Below are positions 23,714 to 35,564 of a stretch of DNA of 64,000 nt, in pieces (positions within the stretch are counted from its first letter, which is position 1; the number at the start of each line of letters is the position of its first letter). Below the pieces are notes generated by a model that worked only from the letters and a program-made list of their open reading frames with translations, was not told the origin of the DNA and made no database searches. Source of the stretch: Ampelocalamus luodianensis (taxonomy: Eukaryota; Streptophyta; Magnoliopsida; Poales; Poaceae); NCBI GenBank assembly GCA_036346255.1, contig CM070638.1:42098394-42162393 (forward strand), written 5' to 3'. Position numbers and translations under genes: made by a program.

Positions 23714-24126
23714 TGTGTGTAACCAACCATTTTGATCACATGTGGGCTCACCGGACTACCCTCAGCCAGCTTACACCCAAGCAATTTCTTTGAGATCTCA
23801 TATCTCTCAGTTCTTGCTTGTGTCTCAAACATGCCTTTGAGCGCCATGATCATATGGTAGGTCTCTATGTTCTCAAACTGCTTTTGAAGGTCTGAGTTCA
23901 GAGCAGCAAGCATGAGACAGCTAACATCAAGGGACTCATCACATGCCTTTTTATAGGCATTTTTAAGAGCAGCAGCAGTATTTTCAGCAGGCACCTCTGG
24001 AATTGGTTCCTCTAGAACAATTCTTAGGTTGTGGGACCAACTCACAAAATTTATTACATTCAGTTTTTCCTTTTCAAGTACTGAATGTAAAACAAAACTG
24101 GATGTAGGTACAGCAATTGGTGCCGT
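23714..24126 (-). pseudogene. Copia gag, N-terminal half (separated by the Gypsy insertion)
   Basis: Minus-strand frame from about 24126. The expected start codon is ACG rather than ATG (24126-24124), followed by APIAVPTSSFVLHSVLEKEK. It continues with SWSHNLRIVL, NTAAALKNAYKKACDESLDV, SDLQKQFENIETYHMIMALK and CKLAEGSPVSPHVIKMVGYT, all typical of BARE/Angela gag. It stops at the TGTGT target duplication and resumes at 11790 with SLEKLSFPLSQ. Removing the insertion leaves the frame off by one to two bases at the join, so gag had also picked up a small indel. An upstream TTGTAG could be a splice acceptor, but this is weak. Confidence 0.8.
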
Positions 24127-25534
24127 GATCTACAATATAAACTATGCAAAACTAAGACATATGTTCAAGAAAAGTAACTTCTATTAAACAATTTAATAAA
24201 GATACTCCTACTAAATACCATATCCCTCTTATGACATTCAGTGATTCAAGACCTACAATCAGTTAATCTACTAGTGAGCTTTGGCATCACTACTAGAAGA
24301 TTAGTGAATTTGGTAAGCAACCCTTTGCTAATCATATCTCCATATGACTTTTGTTGTTGGACAGCATCTCTATGCTCCGGCACCCAACCCTATGCCCAAG
24401 GTCCATAACCGTTATGATGTCCTTGTCAAGTTAAACCAATGCTATGCGTGTAAGTGTGACAGACACTCATCTAGTCAAGGAAAGTTAATGGCACTCTGCT
24501 TTGGCAAGACCTACCATTAAAATACATGACTTTGGATGGTGCGGCAAATTGGGAGGGCATCAATTTAACTTAATATTAAGTGAGGGAAATTTACTTCTAC
24601 CAGGTAAAAAGCATGCATAGAAATATAATAGGAATATAAAGGCATTCACAAACAATCACATTGCATCGTGATATAGTATGACTCTTCCACATAGTGATCT
24701 CCATCGTCGTGCTTCCTATTCGCCATGTCTCCAAGTGGCCAATACCTCCAAGTACTCCCACTAAGCTATTACTCCTAATAGCACTAGTGATAAATTACAA
24801 GGAGTGAAGAAGCATCACATGTCGACACGCAGGCCGTTAAACAAATATAGATAGCCTTGGATTGCAATTAGCATGATATGTAGGTCATGAAAATTACATA
24901 TATACATGCATCTCATACATCATGGGTCATACTATTCACAAAATCCTGCAAAAATAAGTTAGGCATAGAATCACATTCTATCTAACAGATGACATGAACT
25001 GGTAATACCAAAACCAAGTTAAGATCCTAGTCCACAGGGGTGGCAACAAGCACTAGAAGGGCGATAGCCCTATCCATATACCATGGTTCTTTTCGGCGGT
25101 TTCGCTCGCCGGTGAGTAGAGCGGGGTCATAGGGGCGGCAGCCCCTGTACGCCCAAATTTTTCGGACCACGTAGATCCAATCTACTGTTTTGTCCATAAA
25201 AATCGCATTGGATTAATCATATTACCCCTTTTCGATCGCAACTCCGATTCAATCAACCAAATTAATCTTCGCGTGCTCCATAGATTTACGATCACTGTCT
25301 GCCCAAATGGCTAAAACCGACTGATAGAGGCAAGTTGTTATATGACCATGAAAACACGATCACGGAATAACGATCATAAACCCATCTTGAGACCACCGTG
25401 CATGGATGATCATATCAACCACCGCCAAAAACAATCTATCAAATAGAATGACCAACAAAAAACAGAAATAGATCACATCTATCACCCCACATATCACAAT
25501 ATGCATCTAATCTGAATCTAAAACTAGGCGGGAT
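24127..25534 (-). other. Leader of the Copia element
   Basis: About 1.4 kb between the primer-binding site and gag, AT-rich with no long open frame. The length is usual for BARE-type leaders, which carry RNA packaging signals, but none could be identified by eye. Confidence 0.6.
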
Positions 25535-25547
25535 GGCTCTGATACCA
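25535..25547 (-). other. Primer-binding site of the Copia element
   Basis: TGGTATCAGAGCC on the minus strand, one base after the LTR end at 25549. It matches initiator Met tRNA. Confidence 0.9.
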
Positions 25548-25548
25548 C

Positions 25549-27019
25549 TGTAGGATCGTGGGAAAGCTACAAGAGCACAAAACAAAATTTTGCCGCACAA
25601 CCAAGGAACCTCCGCTAGTAATAGATTACGAGATTACCACTAGACACGCCGATTCGTAGCGAAAGTAGAGTCAATGAAGCGAGTTGATGCAGACGTAGAT
25701 GTACTTGCCACGTGTCTTCTTCTCCTGCTCTGATGATCGTCACAAGTTGCGGATCGTCCTAGTGCTCATGCTTCGTAACAACACCTTCAAGGTATCCACA
25801 CGTACGGGGTAGAGGCACCACGCGCAAGAGTGCTAGCGTCGGCAGTGTGGTTAAGGAAGGCATGGCTATTAGGGTTTCGGAAATCTTCAAAAGCTTACTT
25901 AACCTGATGTCACCGCCCTTCTATTTATAGGCATGCATAACGGGTCTTCAACTTGAGGCCCATTAGGAACTAGAGGCCTATAGGTTCATGCATGATCGGT
26001 TGTGACTCAGAAAATCTTTTCAGACCACGAGTCGTCAGCGGTACCTAGCAGCACATAACGATTCCTGAACACACATTGAATATATCGGACAAACCTTAAT
26101 GCAATATGATCCATGACTAGGTCCTTATCATTTATGACCAGCTCGAGTTCAGTCACGACCAGTCCAGGTGTAGCTATGACTAGTCTGTAACTCCTTACGA
26201 CCAGTTTACAACTCCATACGACCAGTTTGTAATACCTTATGATCAGTCTATAACTGGTCGAACTAAACGACCTATTTGTGTATTATCCCTTTGCCTCACG
26301 ACATCTGGTTAATCTCCAGGTTAGATAATTTGTCATCCATGGATTGTTCAATACTTTCTCGATCAAGTGTCGAATAACTTCATGTGGTCGATACTTCGAC
26401 CACTAGTGGTATGGCTATGCACTTTCTTTATTCGATCACAACGAGGGCCCCAGGGACATCTCTCCTGTTATTTTAGGAGGGGCAAATCCCATATCTGACT
26501 AGTCACATTTCTCCACATGTTTCATAGCATACCCGAAAGCTACCTTTATAACTACCCAATTACGAGTAGCGTTTGGTAACCCCTAAGAGTGCTATTACAC
26601 ATATAGAAAACCATGCTATTCTTAGGTCTAAGGATTATACATCATCATTACTTGAGACCAACTAATGACATATAGAATTATAACAATCTCAATAGTGTCT
26701 CAAGGTGGGTCAAACCAACACCATGTTCTCTAACATGTGTCCATATTATTGGTTTGGTATCTCCATATCTATGACCTGTGAAATATAGTCATCAACCAAT
26801 ACATATGCTAATCTATTCATATGTGTTCTCATATGTTTTTCGACTAGGGAATTTTTAAGAATAATCATCGCAGAAATACAAAGTTTCACAATCAAGTCAC
26901 ATACTTGATGATAAATATTAACGATATTATTCTAGGAACAGGATAACATATTATCAAATGTTATGAACATGTTGAAATATAATCATCTCTATGATTGCCT
27001 CTAGGGTATATTTCCAACA
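25549..27019 (-). mobile_element. 5' LTR of the Copia element (1471 bp)
   Basis: On the minus strand it starts TGTTGGAAATAT at 27019 and ends CGATCCTACA at 25549, adjoining the primer-binding site. It carries TATAAATA (25922-25929) and the CTGGTCGTA array (about 26128-26270). It lacks 56 bp relative to the 3' LTR, with CCTATA at the deletion point (25977-25982). Unusually, polypurine tract and pol-end sequence precede it. Confidence 0.88.
25922..25929 (-). promoter_or_regulatory. TATA box of the Copia 5' LTR
   Basis: TATAAATA on the minus strand, also present in the 3' LTR at 7105-7112. It is a likely promoter element of the LTR. Confidence 0.5.
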
Positions 27020-27056
27020 GTCTCCCATTTGCACTAGAGTCAATCATTTAAGTATC
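27020..27056 (-). mobile_element. Stray pol 3' end and polypurine tract outside the 5' LTR
   Basis: These 37 bp match 8257-8293 at all but two positions. That segment is the polypurine tract plus the last pol codons (KYLND and stop). Here it lies outside the 5' LTR, where target DNA is expected. It ends at AGTAT and passes directly into LTR A sequence. Confidence 0.85.
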
Positions 27057-30000
27057 TAGCCGATGACACATGGGTCCCGTGGCCATTTGACCGGGTCACC
27101 ACTGACTAGGTCAACTTTGACCTCAGGCCCCACCCGTCATTCACTGTGGCTAGCTGAGCATGAGTGTAAAAAGTATTTCATTCATTTAGAAATTCCAAAA
27201 TGAATTAAACTTTTACGGTAAATTCTAATAACTTCTAAAATTCATAACTAATTCAAATCAACTCCAAATTGAGTGAAACCAATTTTGTTGGTTTCTATTT
27301 TTATTGTACTTTAACTTATAATAGGTTTGGGACATATTACTATCATAGAAAATTTTGATACTAGAATTAAATTCGGCAAGGAATTATTTTTATACTAGAA
27401 ATTGAATTAAATTAAAAAAAATTAAGGGAAATTCATATGAACTCCAATTGGGGTGATTCAATTTTTGTTGTTCATAACATTTTATTCTCTGTCATGCCAT
27501 GTAAAATTTATCTCCACCACTATTTTAGAATTTTTTGTGAAAAGAATTAATTTCGGATTGTAGCAATAGCAAGCCCAGTTTTTAGGATTTTCTTTCCGGC
27601 AGTTTTTTGAAAGGCTATAACTCTGACATGTAAACTCTAAATCAACTAATTTTTTATTTATAAATTCATCTAAAATCATGCTCTACCTTCTATGTATATT
27701 TCATACAATTTGGATGATTTTGAATTTTTGCATGATTTCGACGTTATTCGTTCTTATTCAATTTTTTCATTTGTTCGATAGTTTACGAAGATTCAAGTAT
27801 GTACAAGAGTGACCCTCAGTAGCACCTGGACTATCCCCAGCAAAGGCAAGCAATCCCCTCCTTTGACCGTATTGCTCCTATTAGTTTCGAAAAGTATCTA
27901 TGTTGATTTTAAGTATTCTATGCATTGCTTTAATTTTGAATATTTGTATGTCAAATGGGTAGATTAGTTATGTCCTCTTTGCTGCATTTCCCTTCCTTTG
28001 AAATTTAATTACCTGGTTACCATTGATGCTTATGGTTATATGTTATATAGGGGTGTTTGGTGATTTGTAGAACAATGCTTAGCTATGCTAGTAGTTGTAG
28101 TCGAAAATAGTTGATGGAGCTAGTCCATCGGCTGAGTTGAATTGAATTTTAATGGAATTTGAGGAATGTATTCAGATCTTCGAATATGGTAATTGTGGAC
28201 TATTTTGGGTAGTTGTTATTGTGTTTTGACTTAGACAGGTGATAGGGTGATAAAAGGAGGTTGTCTCGGATTCATGTAGCCCCATTTAGGTGATTAAGGA
28301 CCGGTTTGCGGTATGATGAACCAAGTGTTACGTGCAACCACACGCCGGGACAATGGTGAAGGCTTGGCTAAATAATTTTGTGTGTGTTAGCTATCAAAGC
28401 ACAATTAGATTGACAAATGAGGGGTGGGATCCAAGAAGGTTCTCTCGCCTGAGGAGCATCGATAGTTGCTTCGACTTCACCGGTGGCTCGTGTTTTATTG
28501 TTGTTGTTGTTATCAATCTAGTGGGGGCATGTTAAGTGTAATCTTACGTGACCTTAAGGGTTTTTTGCATTTGCGAAAAGCTGCGTAAGGGACTTACTTA
28601 CACAACGAGGTGTAACCATGGTTCAGGCGACCGACAGTCTGCCATGGGGTGTATCCTCGGGTGGTTTGATAGTTAGGACATAGCCTTGTAACGGTCTCGT
28701 TATGATATCTCAGTCACACTCCTAAGGAAGAGTGCATTGGCCTATATTAAGAGGTATTCATATTGTGTGGGTAAAGCTGTACAACTCTGTAGAGAAATAA
28801 TCTATTCGAATAGCCGTGTCACCGGTCATAGACATCGCTTGTGGGAAAGCATGCACATTTAGCTTATGGGAATTGGGTCTGGGTATGTTCAGAAATGATA
28901 TGTGTCACGAACGGGAAGTTCGTGTGTTGATTATAAATTGGAGTATCTACTGTTTGTTGATCATGAATTGGAATACCTACTATTATATAATGTTTCTAAA
29001 TGTTTTACAAATGGAAATTTAAATCTATACCGTTTATCTCAACGAAAAACCTTGCTTTTATGCTGAAAATGAACCCTATTAGCCTTTCTGTGATACTTGA
29101 ATGCATTTACTTAAATTTGCTATTTGTAAGTCTTGCTAGTATGTTTTTGTACTCAATCGGATTGTCCATGCTGCAGGTGAGAACGTCGTACGAATCAGGT
29201 TTAGTACAGCAGATGCAACGGCTTTAACTCCAGTTGGTTGCTTGTGGGTTTTGGACATGCCAACCTAGTTATTCCCTTTTATGTACATGTTTATTTCCGC
29301 TACGATTTATTTGTATTACGTTCGATTTGGCTGGTCGGCCCCTTATGCAAAATCGGGCCATAAAGCCCTATTTATTGATGTTGTAATAATGCATCCATTA
29401 TTTTTGCATACTTGACTATAGATGTGATGCAATATTGTGTTTTGATATGTGCATGTTAGCCACTAATCCTTGGGAGCTAACATGAGACACATATCTGGCA
29501 CTCGAAATCGTTTTCGTTTCATGTTAAGTGTTGTGCCTCCATTGCAATCACTTGACTTGAAATGAGCTCGATTCCAGGTCACCACAGGTAAGTCCTGTCA
29601 CGCCAATAGGAGTGGCGTGACAGCACTCGTTTGCTACACCGAGGTATGTGACGTGACAACATATTTTTGCCACACCACACGTTGTGGCGTGATCAAAGGG
29701 ATCAGAATTGAAAATAAAGTTAGGAAGATGCTATCTTTAAAATAACTTTTAAAAATAGACTAAATAATAAAAAGAGTTCTGGAAGTTTCACCAAAAGGAT
29801 TCAAAATACAAAGAAAGCCTTTCTACCACCGTTCTTCATGGAGATTTTTAACATAGCATCTTGGAGATTTTTGGAAGCAACGAAATGATTTTTTTTTAAA
29901 AAAATAATGCTCCAAATTTTAATGGCTAGAAAGCACAATTCAAGAATGAGACCAATCTACAAGCTGACTCATCACTCATCTCTCTAATTAGGCAAAATGG

Positions 30001-30128
30001 CAAGACATGTAGGAAAAATGGCGTATTGGGCCAAAAAAACTTTAGGGACGTACTTGACCAGTTTGAAACATGAGGGAGCCAAACTGACCTTTTGGTGAAA
30101 CTTTAGGGACGAAATTGACCATTCACCC

Positions 30129-30401
30129 TTTACTTTTTGTCAAATCACTACATCATAAACAAAAAAAATCAATCCGGTCGACACGCTTATTCGATGAATT
30201 AGTTTCTTCTGAAGGCATTTGGGTGAAGTAGTTAACTTGTGAATTTTTTAAAATAATATTACTTTAATAAAAAATTACAAAAATAAATAGTCAATTATTA
30301 TTTTTTACAAAATTAGGCTACCGTCACCAGTTGGAATGACGAAATTTCCCTGTATCCATTCCAATTGGCGACATATTATTTCAAGTAAAAATAATTACAC
30401 A
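30129..30401. other. Intergenic, AT-rich
   Basis: AT-rich sequence between the DNA transposon end and LTR B. No gene or repeat was recognised. Confidence 0.4.
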
Positions 30402-31139
30402 TTATGTGTAACATCCCAAATGGGGGTTTGGATTTTAAATGTATAAAAAATATGATCTTTTTAAAACTTTTACTACATCTTGTTGTCATTCAATTTATTT
30501 GGATTACTATTCAAGGTTTTGTTGATTTTAAACCTAAACATCAATTTATGAAAAACATAAACCTAATGGATAATTTAAAAAAATGGAAATGAAAACTGAT
30601 AATTAAATCCAAACTTAGCATATTGCACTGATACATAAAATGGGAAATAATTGAATCATATTTTGCAAGTTTTCCGCAAATCAAATAATGAAAATACCAC
30701 CAAACAGAAACTCCAAAGAATTATAGAGAAAACTATAATACATTAAAAACCCTAAAAAAATTACTCAATGATCTAAACTATGACCTAAGCCTTCCCTAAA
30801 ATTTTCAGAATTTTCAGAGTTGTATTGCTATGTCTAAAAACTCACTTATCTCTCAGCCTTTCACAAAAATCAGAAAACCTAAAATCAATTCCCTCCCCCC
30901 CCCCCTCACTGACGGATGGACCCCACCCGTCATGCCTCCTGTTTATTTGACTGAACTGCGTTGCCATCGCACCACCTTCTCTAGTCGCTCAACACAGCCA
31001 CTCTCCTCCACTCGCTGACCTACGGGTCCCACCCGCAGGGTTCTTCTCCCATGCGGCGCGGCGCTCAGTGCCAATGCAGCTCGCCCGCGCATGGACACAC
31101 CACGCCAGACGTACCTGAGCTCTTTGCTGGTTTTGACCA

Positions 31140-31681
31140 GGGTTCAAAATTTCGTTGAAATTTCATGAAATTTCGCACATTTCGCTCACAGCCGAAATTT
31201 GGGCCATTCGGTCAAAAAAAATTCGCACTCATTTGAATTTCCGGCGCCGGCCTGCAGCTTCTCCTCAGTATCCACTGGCCCAAAAGGCCCACCATCCCCC
31301 TTACCTCCCGTGAGTCTGTGACTCCCCTTTTCCGGTTTGCCCTAGCTACCAAAATCCCCTTTCCCCTTCTGCAGCATGGGACGGCGGCGGCGACACGGGA
31401 TGGCGGGAGCACCAGGCGGCGGCGCGGGAGTCCTCAGTAAGCACCAGGTGGCGGCGCGGGAGCACCAGGCGCCTATGGAGCGGGAGCACTAGGCGGCGGC
31501 GCGGGAGTCCTCAGTAAGTACTTCGGCGCAACAGCAGCAGTTTCGGGCAAATTTTGGTCAAATTCAAATCTTGATTTTGGCATTTTGGACGAATTGAAAA
31601 CAAAATATTCAAAATTTTGCCAGTTTCAGTCATTTCGGTCGGTCTCGAATTTTTGAGCGAAACGATGTCCTAAACCCTAGG
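31140..31681. mobile_element. Small inserted element with captured-looking GC-rich core
   Basis: Direct repeats TTTGACCA flank it at 31132-31139 and 31682-31689. The ends are AGGGTTCAAAATTTCG and, inverted, AGGGTTTAGGACATCG, sharing AGGGTT. The subterminal regions are rich in GAAATTTC, while the core is a GC-rich minisatellite. This suggests a non-autonomous DNA transposon of hAT or MULE type, about 540 bp, in LTR B. The class is uncertain, because the inverted ends match only over about seven bases. Confidence 0.4.
31388..31517. repeat. GC-rich minisatellite GCACCAGGCGGCGGCGCGGGAG
   Basis: Four or five degenerate copies of GCACCAGG.GGCGGCGCGGGA, some followed by GTCCTCAGTAAG. It lies in the middle of the small inserted element. 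Confidence 0.7.
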
Positions 31682-34600
31682 TTTGACCACACGCACACTG
31701 GTTTTCGCTCGGCTTCGACCGCATCGTCCACGGCTCCACGCGCGTTAATTGCCCGGTCGCTTCATCCATCTCCTCGTCACCCATGCCGAGCGTCACTGCG
31801 TTAGAGCGTGTCGCCACTGGGATTCCCGCGGCGTTCTCCTTGTGTTTCTCCATCCATCGCCTATTTAAGGCCGCCCGAAACCCCCTGAAGCTCCCCTTTC
31901 TCGCCATTCATCTCCCTGAGCCACTCCCTTCCCCCCTTCCTCTTTTCTCCAAACAAAACCGCAAAGGAGCTCAAGTCTCCATTTCCGGCCGACACGCCGC
32001 TGCAACGTCCCGGCCGCAACAGTGGAGCCCTTCTTCCCCCACCTGCATCATCATGTGTTCCAGGGTTCTATGAGTCTTTCCCCTAACCTAATTTTATGTT
32101 TGCTCCACAGGAAACCGTCGCTGACTCCTTCCTCCTCTCCGGCCAGAAGAGCCAAAGCCGCCTAATCAACCTCTCCAGTGAGCCACTCCCCAATTAATCC
32201 CTCTCAGAGCATCTCCTCCACTCCCTGAAGCTTTCCCAACCACCCTTTTCTCCTGATTTGGCTCAGGTCGTCTTCTCCACGTGAACATCATCCTCGTCAC
32301 CACTGTCCACCGCCGCTAGCTCAACTCCGGCCGTCTCCATCCTTCCTCATCGCTTTGGTAAGTTCCTTGTGACCTCTAGATGCTTGTGCGCACGCTATTT
32401 AGCTAAGGGCAGAGTCGGGTTGCGAGATGGCATGTAGCCCGTAGCTCGCCGCCGCTCACCTACGTCGTGCCGCCACGTCGGACCACCATGGACCTTGCCG
32501 CCGACACCATCAGGTGAGCGAGCATGCAGGGGTTCCTTTTTGGCCACCCAGCCATGCCGCCGCAGCTCCGCTCGCCGGCGGCTAGCGCGGCAAGGTCACG
32601 GTCGGGCGAGCCCTGTTCTGTCCTAACCAGACAAGCACTGTAGCACGTAATCATTACCGTAATCTCTATCGGTTAGAGCTAATCAATGAGCTTAGTTGCC
32701 TTAACTGTCGTTGTGTTCCGCTGACATGTGGGACAGTGAACAGAAATCAAGGAAAATTAAAAACAGGGTTTGGCTTTAAGACACTAACATGTAGGCCCGA
32801 GGCCATTAATGGCCTAGTGATTCCCTGCATGAACCGAAGCACTGTGCTGTGGAAGCTCAGTCGACACACTGTTTTGGTGAACCTTATCACTAACAGTGGG
32901 TTCCACTTGTAAGAAATAGATTTCCTTTAGAAAGTTAAATGGAAAAGAAAATAAAATCGCATGGACCCACCTGTCATACTCTGATCATTTTTGGCTAGAA
33001 AAAAAAAAGAAATGACTGCAGGTCCCACCTATCACAGAGACACTCGCTCTCTCCTTTTCATTTTTCAGGATTTTTCTAGCCGAGCCAAATTAGATCCTTA
33101 ATAACTTTTGCTACAAAACTTCAAATTAAATGATTTTTATCTCTAAATTCGTATAAAATCATAATCTACCTGAATATGTGAAAACATTTGAGTTTGGTTA
33201 CGGTTAGAATTTATTTGCATTATTTAATTGATTTTCGGCTCTTTTTGCAATAGACGTTGATTTTTCGAGCGATATCTTCGACGACCATCTAATCTCATAT
33301 TTGGAACAACTCGAGCAAGGAAAGCACCTCCTTTGATCATATTGATCCTAGTGTTTTACTTATTGTACTTTGTTTTGCAAATTCTATTATTGCATGCGTG
33401 TATGTTTGATATTAAACTGCTATGTCTAGGATATCGGTAGTTGTAGATCCTATTTGTTACATATGTCGTCTTGAAATATTGATTCCTTACTGTTGTAGCC
33501 ATTAGATTATGGGTTAGACAATATATAATATCATTTGGGGATATTTGAGTGTGACTATCGCACAACTGCTAAATGGAGCGATAGATCTTTCTGAAAATGT
33601 ATAAAAGGACAAAAAGATAAATGTGAATTTAGGAGATTTATGAAAAATATCCAAGGGGATGTGCCTCTATTAGTTTGTATGAAAATAAAATGAAAAACCT
33701 AGTTTTAGACGGGGGTGAGTTATATTATATTCTGGGAAAGTGGGAGAGGGGTCTCACGAGTAGATAGGGGGAGATTCTCGCCTGGGTCAATTAAGATCCG
33801 AACACCGGTATATCCGACCTAAGCGTAAGCGTACAACTACATATGCTATTATGAGGGTGGCTTTAACTAATTAAGTCATCGAGAACTAGTCTTGCATGAG
33901 GGGTAAGCAGGAGACGTGCGAGCATATGTTTGTTGCCGACATAGCGACGAATGCCTCACTGAGATGGGTGTACCAAGTAGGGTACACTCGGGTGAAGTGA
34001 GGATAAACATTCGATATGCTAAGTGTAAGGTTAGGGCTAGATAACTGAAAGGCTTCGACGTGTACTCTAGACTGCTTACCTAAGGTAGTGAGCAGTGGTA
34101 TCGACGGATGCCAAACAAATTAGAGAAGTCGTATTATATGGGTAAAGTTGTATACATCTGCAGAGTGTAAATATATTATAATAGCCGTACTCGCGGTGAT
34201 GAGCGTCCTAAGTGTAGTATTGCCGGGTATAGTCTTGATTTTCAAAAAAACTGTCTTATCGAAAAAAAAACTTGGGAAATGGTTTATGATTTATTGAGTT
34301 AACTGCCGAGTTATGGCTGAACATGAAATATTACTCGCAGCCGAGGAGGGTTACGAGTTGTAGTTGTTATTATTGAGGATTCATTCAATTACTTATTACT
34401 GTCCAGTATCTATTTAACTGCTCTTTCAAATTCCATTGCAAAGTACAACTAATGGATATTGCAAAGAAAATCTGCTTAATGCAAAATAAGTTGTAGTTTA
34501 GAGCCTTCTTTTTGATAGCCTTGCATCTATATAAACTTTGTGATACACTACAAGTCTTACTAAGTACGCATTGTACTCAATCTGACTTAATTTGTTGTTT

Positions 34601-34996
34601 AGAGTATAAGGAAGAGCCGACGTCAGACGACGCTTTCTTCGCACCCAGGATAGGAGGGTTCGGTGACGGGTCTATCTAGATCCTTGTTCCTTGTCGGTTG
34701 CCTTTGGGTTGGATGGGCATGCCGTTGGAGCTTTTGCTACTTTTGTCTTTACTTCCACTGCTACTTTCCTCTGTTAATACTTGTTAAGATTTGACCGGTC
34801 GGCCGCTGATGTAATAACTGTACCGCTTAAGTTAAGTACCCTTTGCTTTACTTTTACATGTGAATGTATGGATGCGAAGGCTAAATATTGTGAATGTGTG
34901 TACTAGACATTGATCATAGGACTAGTACGATACACACATAAGGTCTTCGAGTATTCTATGTCCAGGGTCAGACATTATCCGGGGTCAGACATTATG

Positions 34997-35379
34997 AAAG
35001 TATATTTAATAATAGATATAATAGTATCAATTTCATGTTAGCAATTTTGATAATACTTTATATATCGATAATTAAACCTAAAAACATTTGAATTATTTAA
35101 GAATCGAAACTACTATTATTTGACGAATGCACGTTGCAATGGCCACCTTCGCTTCCGGTCGGGGCTGGTTTGACAGGGTTTGGCAAGCTTCACGGTTCTA
35201 AAAGTTAAAGTGCGTCAACTCAACGGAGATCTTCTGTGGCTAAGTATCAAAACAAATAGAAAACCATGGACGTAGACGATCCTGCTTGAAATCGATGTTT
35301 GTACTACGTATTTTTGTTCAGATACAACAGTGGGCCCGCTTGCACAGTGACATACAACATAGGACCCATTGCATTCAAT
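34997..35379. other. Intergenic, no recognised feature
   Basis: Mixed-composition sequence after LTR B. No gene was supported. Confidence 0.4.
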
Positions 35380-35564
35380 TTTGAAAGGTTGACTGCTCAG
35401 TTAAAAGATTTGAAATCCGAATTAAAAGCTTCGAATACGAATTTAAAATTATCAATTAAAAGTTTTAAAGTCTGAATCGAAAATTATCGGTCGAAAGCTT
35501 TTAAATCTGAATTGAAAGCTCTCGGTTGAATGTTTTCAAATTCAAATAGAAAGTTCTCAGTTGA

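Larger units (their letters stand above)
6732..27056 (-). mobile_element. BARE/Angela-like Copia element, split by a Gypsy insertion
   Basis: Minus-strand order: 5' LTR (25549-27019), primer-binding site, leader, gag start (to 23714), [Gypsy insertion 11796-23713], rest of gag and pol (to 8277), polypurine tract, 3' LTR (6732-8256). Without the insertion it is about 8.4 kb. The LTR start TGTTGGAAATAT followed by CTAGAGGCAAT is the pattern of BARE/Angela/RIRE1 elements. It lies within LTR A, but its outer right end is abnormal: 37 bp of element internal sequence (27020-27056) lie outside the 5' LTR. No matching target duplication could be found for 6727-6731 (CGTTC). Confidence 0.85.
4832..29586 (+). 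mobile_element. Solo LTR 'A' of a large Gypsy family, interrupted by Copia
   Basis: The left part, 4832-6731, begins TGTAACAACCC. The right part, 27057-29586, ends GGTCACCACA. The 5 bp outside each end are GGTAA (4827-4831 and 29587-29591), a perfect target duplication, so both pieces belong to one insertion of about 4.4 kb. No primer-binding site, gag or pol is present, so it is a solo LTR left by recombination between two LTRs. It shares the TGTAACA.CCC start and the internal palindrome CTATTCGAATAG (28802-28813) with the other Gypsy LTRs here. The left part also contains a LINE tail. Open frames around 5390-5930 in its GC-rich section are not considered genes. Confidence 0.8.
4621..30128. 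mobile_element. DNA transposon with terminal inverted repeats, split by LTR A
   Basis: The left end begins GGGTGAATAGTCAAATTT at 4621. The right end is its inverse, AAATTGACCATTCACCC, ending at 30128. Inside, the left arm (to 4831) and right arm (from 29592) are inverted copies over about 180 bp, sharing TAAAGATAG..CTTCCTAACTTT, AATTCTGA and TTTGATCACG blocks. The right arm has about 300 extra bases near its end. The two arms are joined if LTR A (4832-29586) is removed, giving an element of about 750 bp. No transposase is visible. The flanks CATTCTTTT and TTTACTTTT agree at six of nine positions, so a MULE-type 9-bp duplication is possible but not shown. Confidence 0.55.
30407..34991 (+). mobile_element. 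Solo LTR 'B', Gypsy type (4585 bp including an insertion)
   Basis: It starts TGTAACATCCC at 30407 and ends GGGGTCAGACA at 34991. TTATG flanks both sides (30402-30406 and 34992-34996), a perfect target duplication. No primer-binding site or coding region is present, so it is a solo LTR. Its start, its length and a degenerate version of the conserved motif (CTGCAGAG with a mutated palindrome near 34160-34195) link it to LTRs A, C and D. The GC-rich section (31000-32650) has chance open frames on both strands. Confidence 0.85.
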
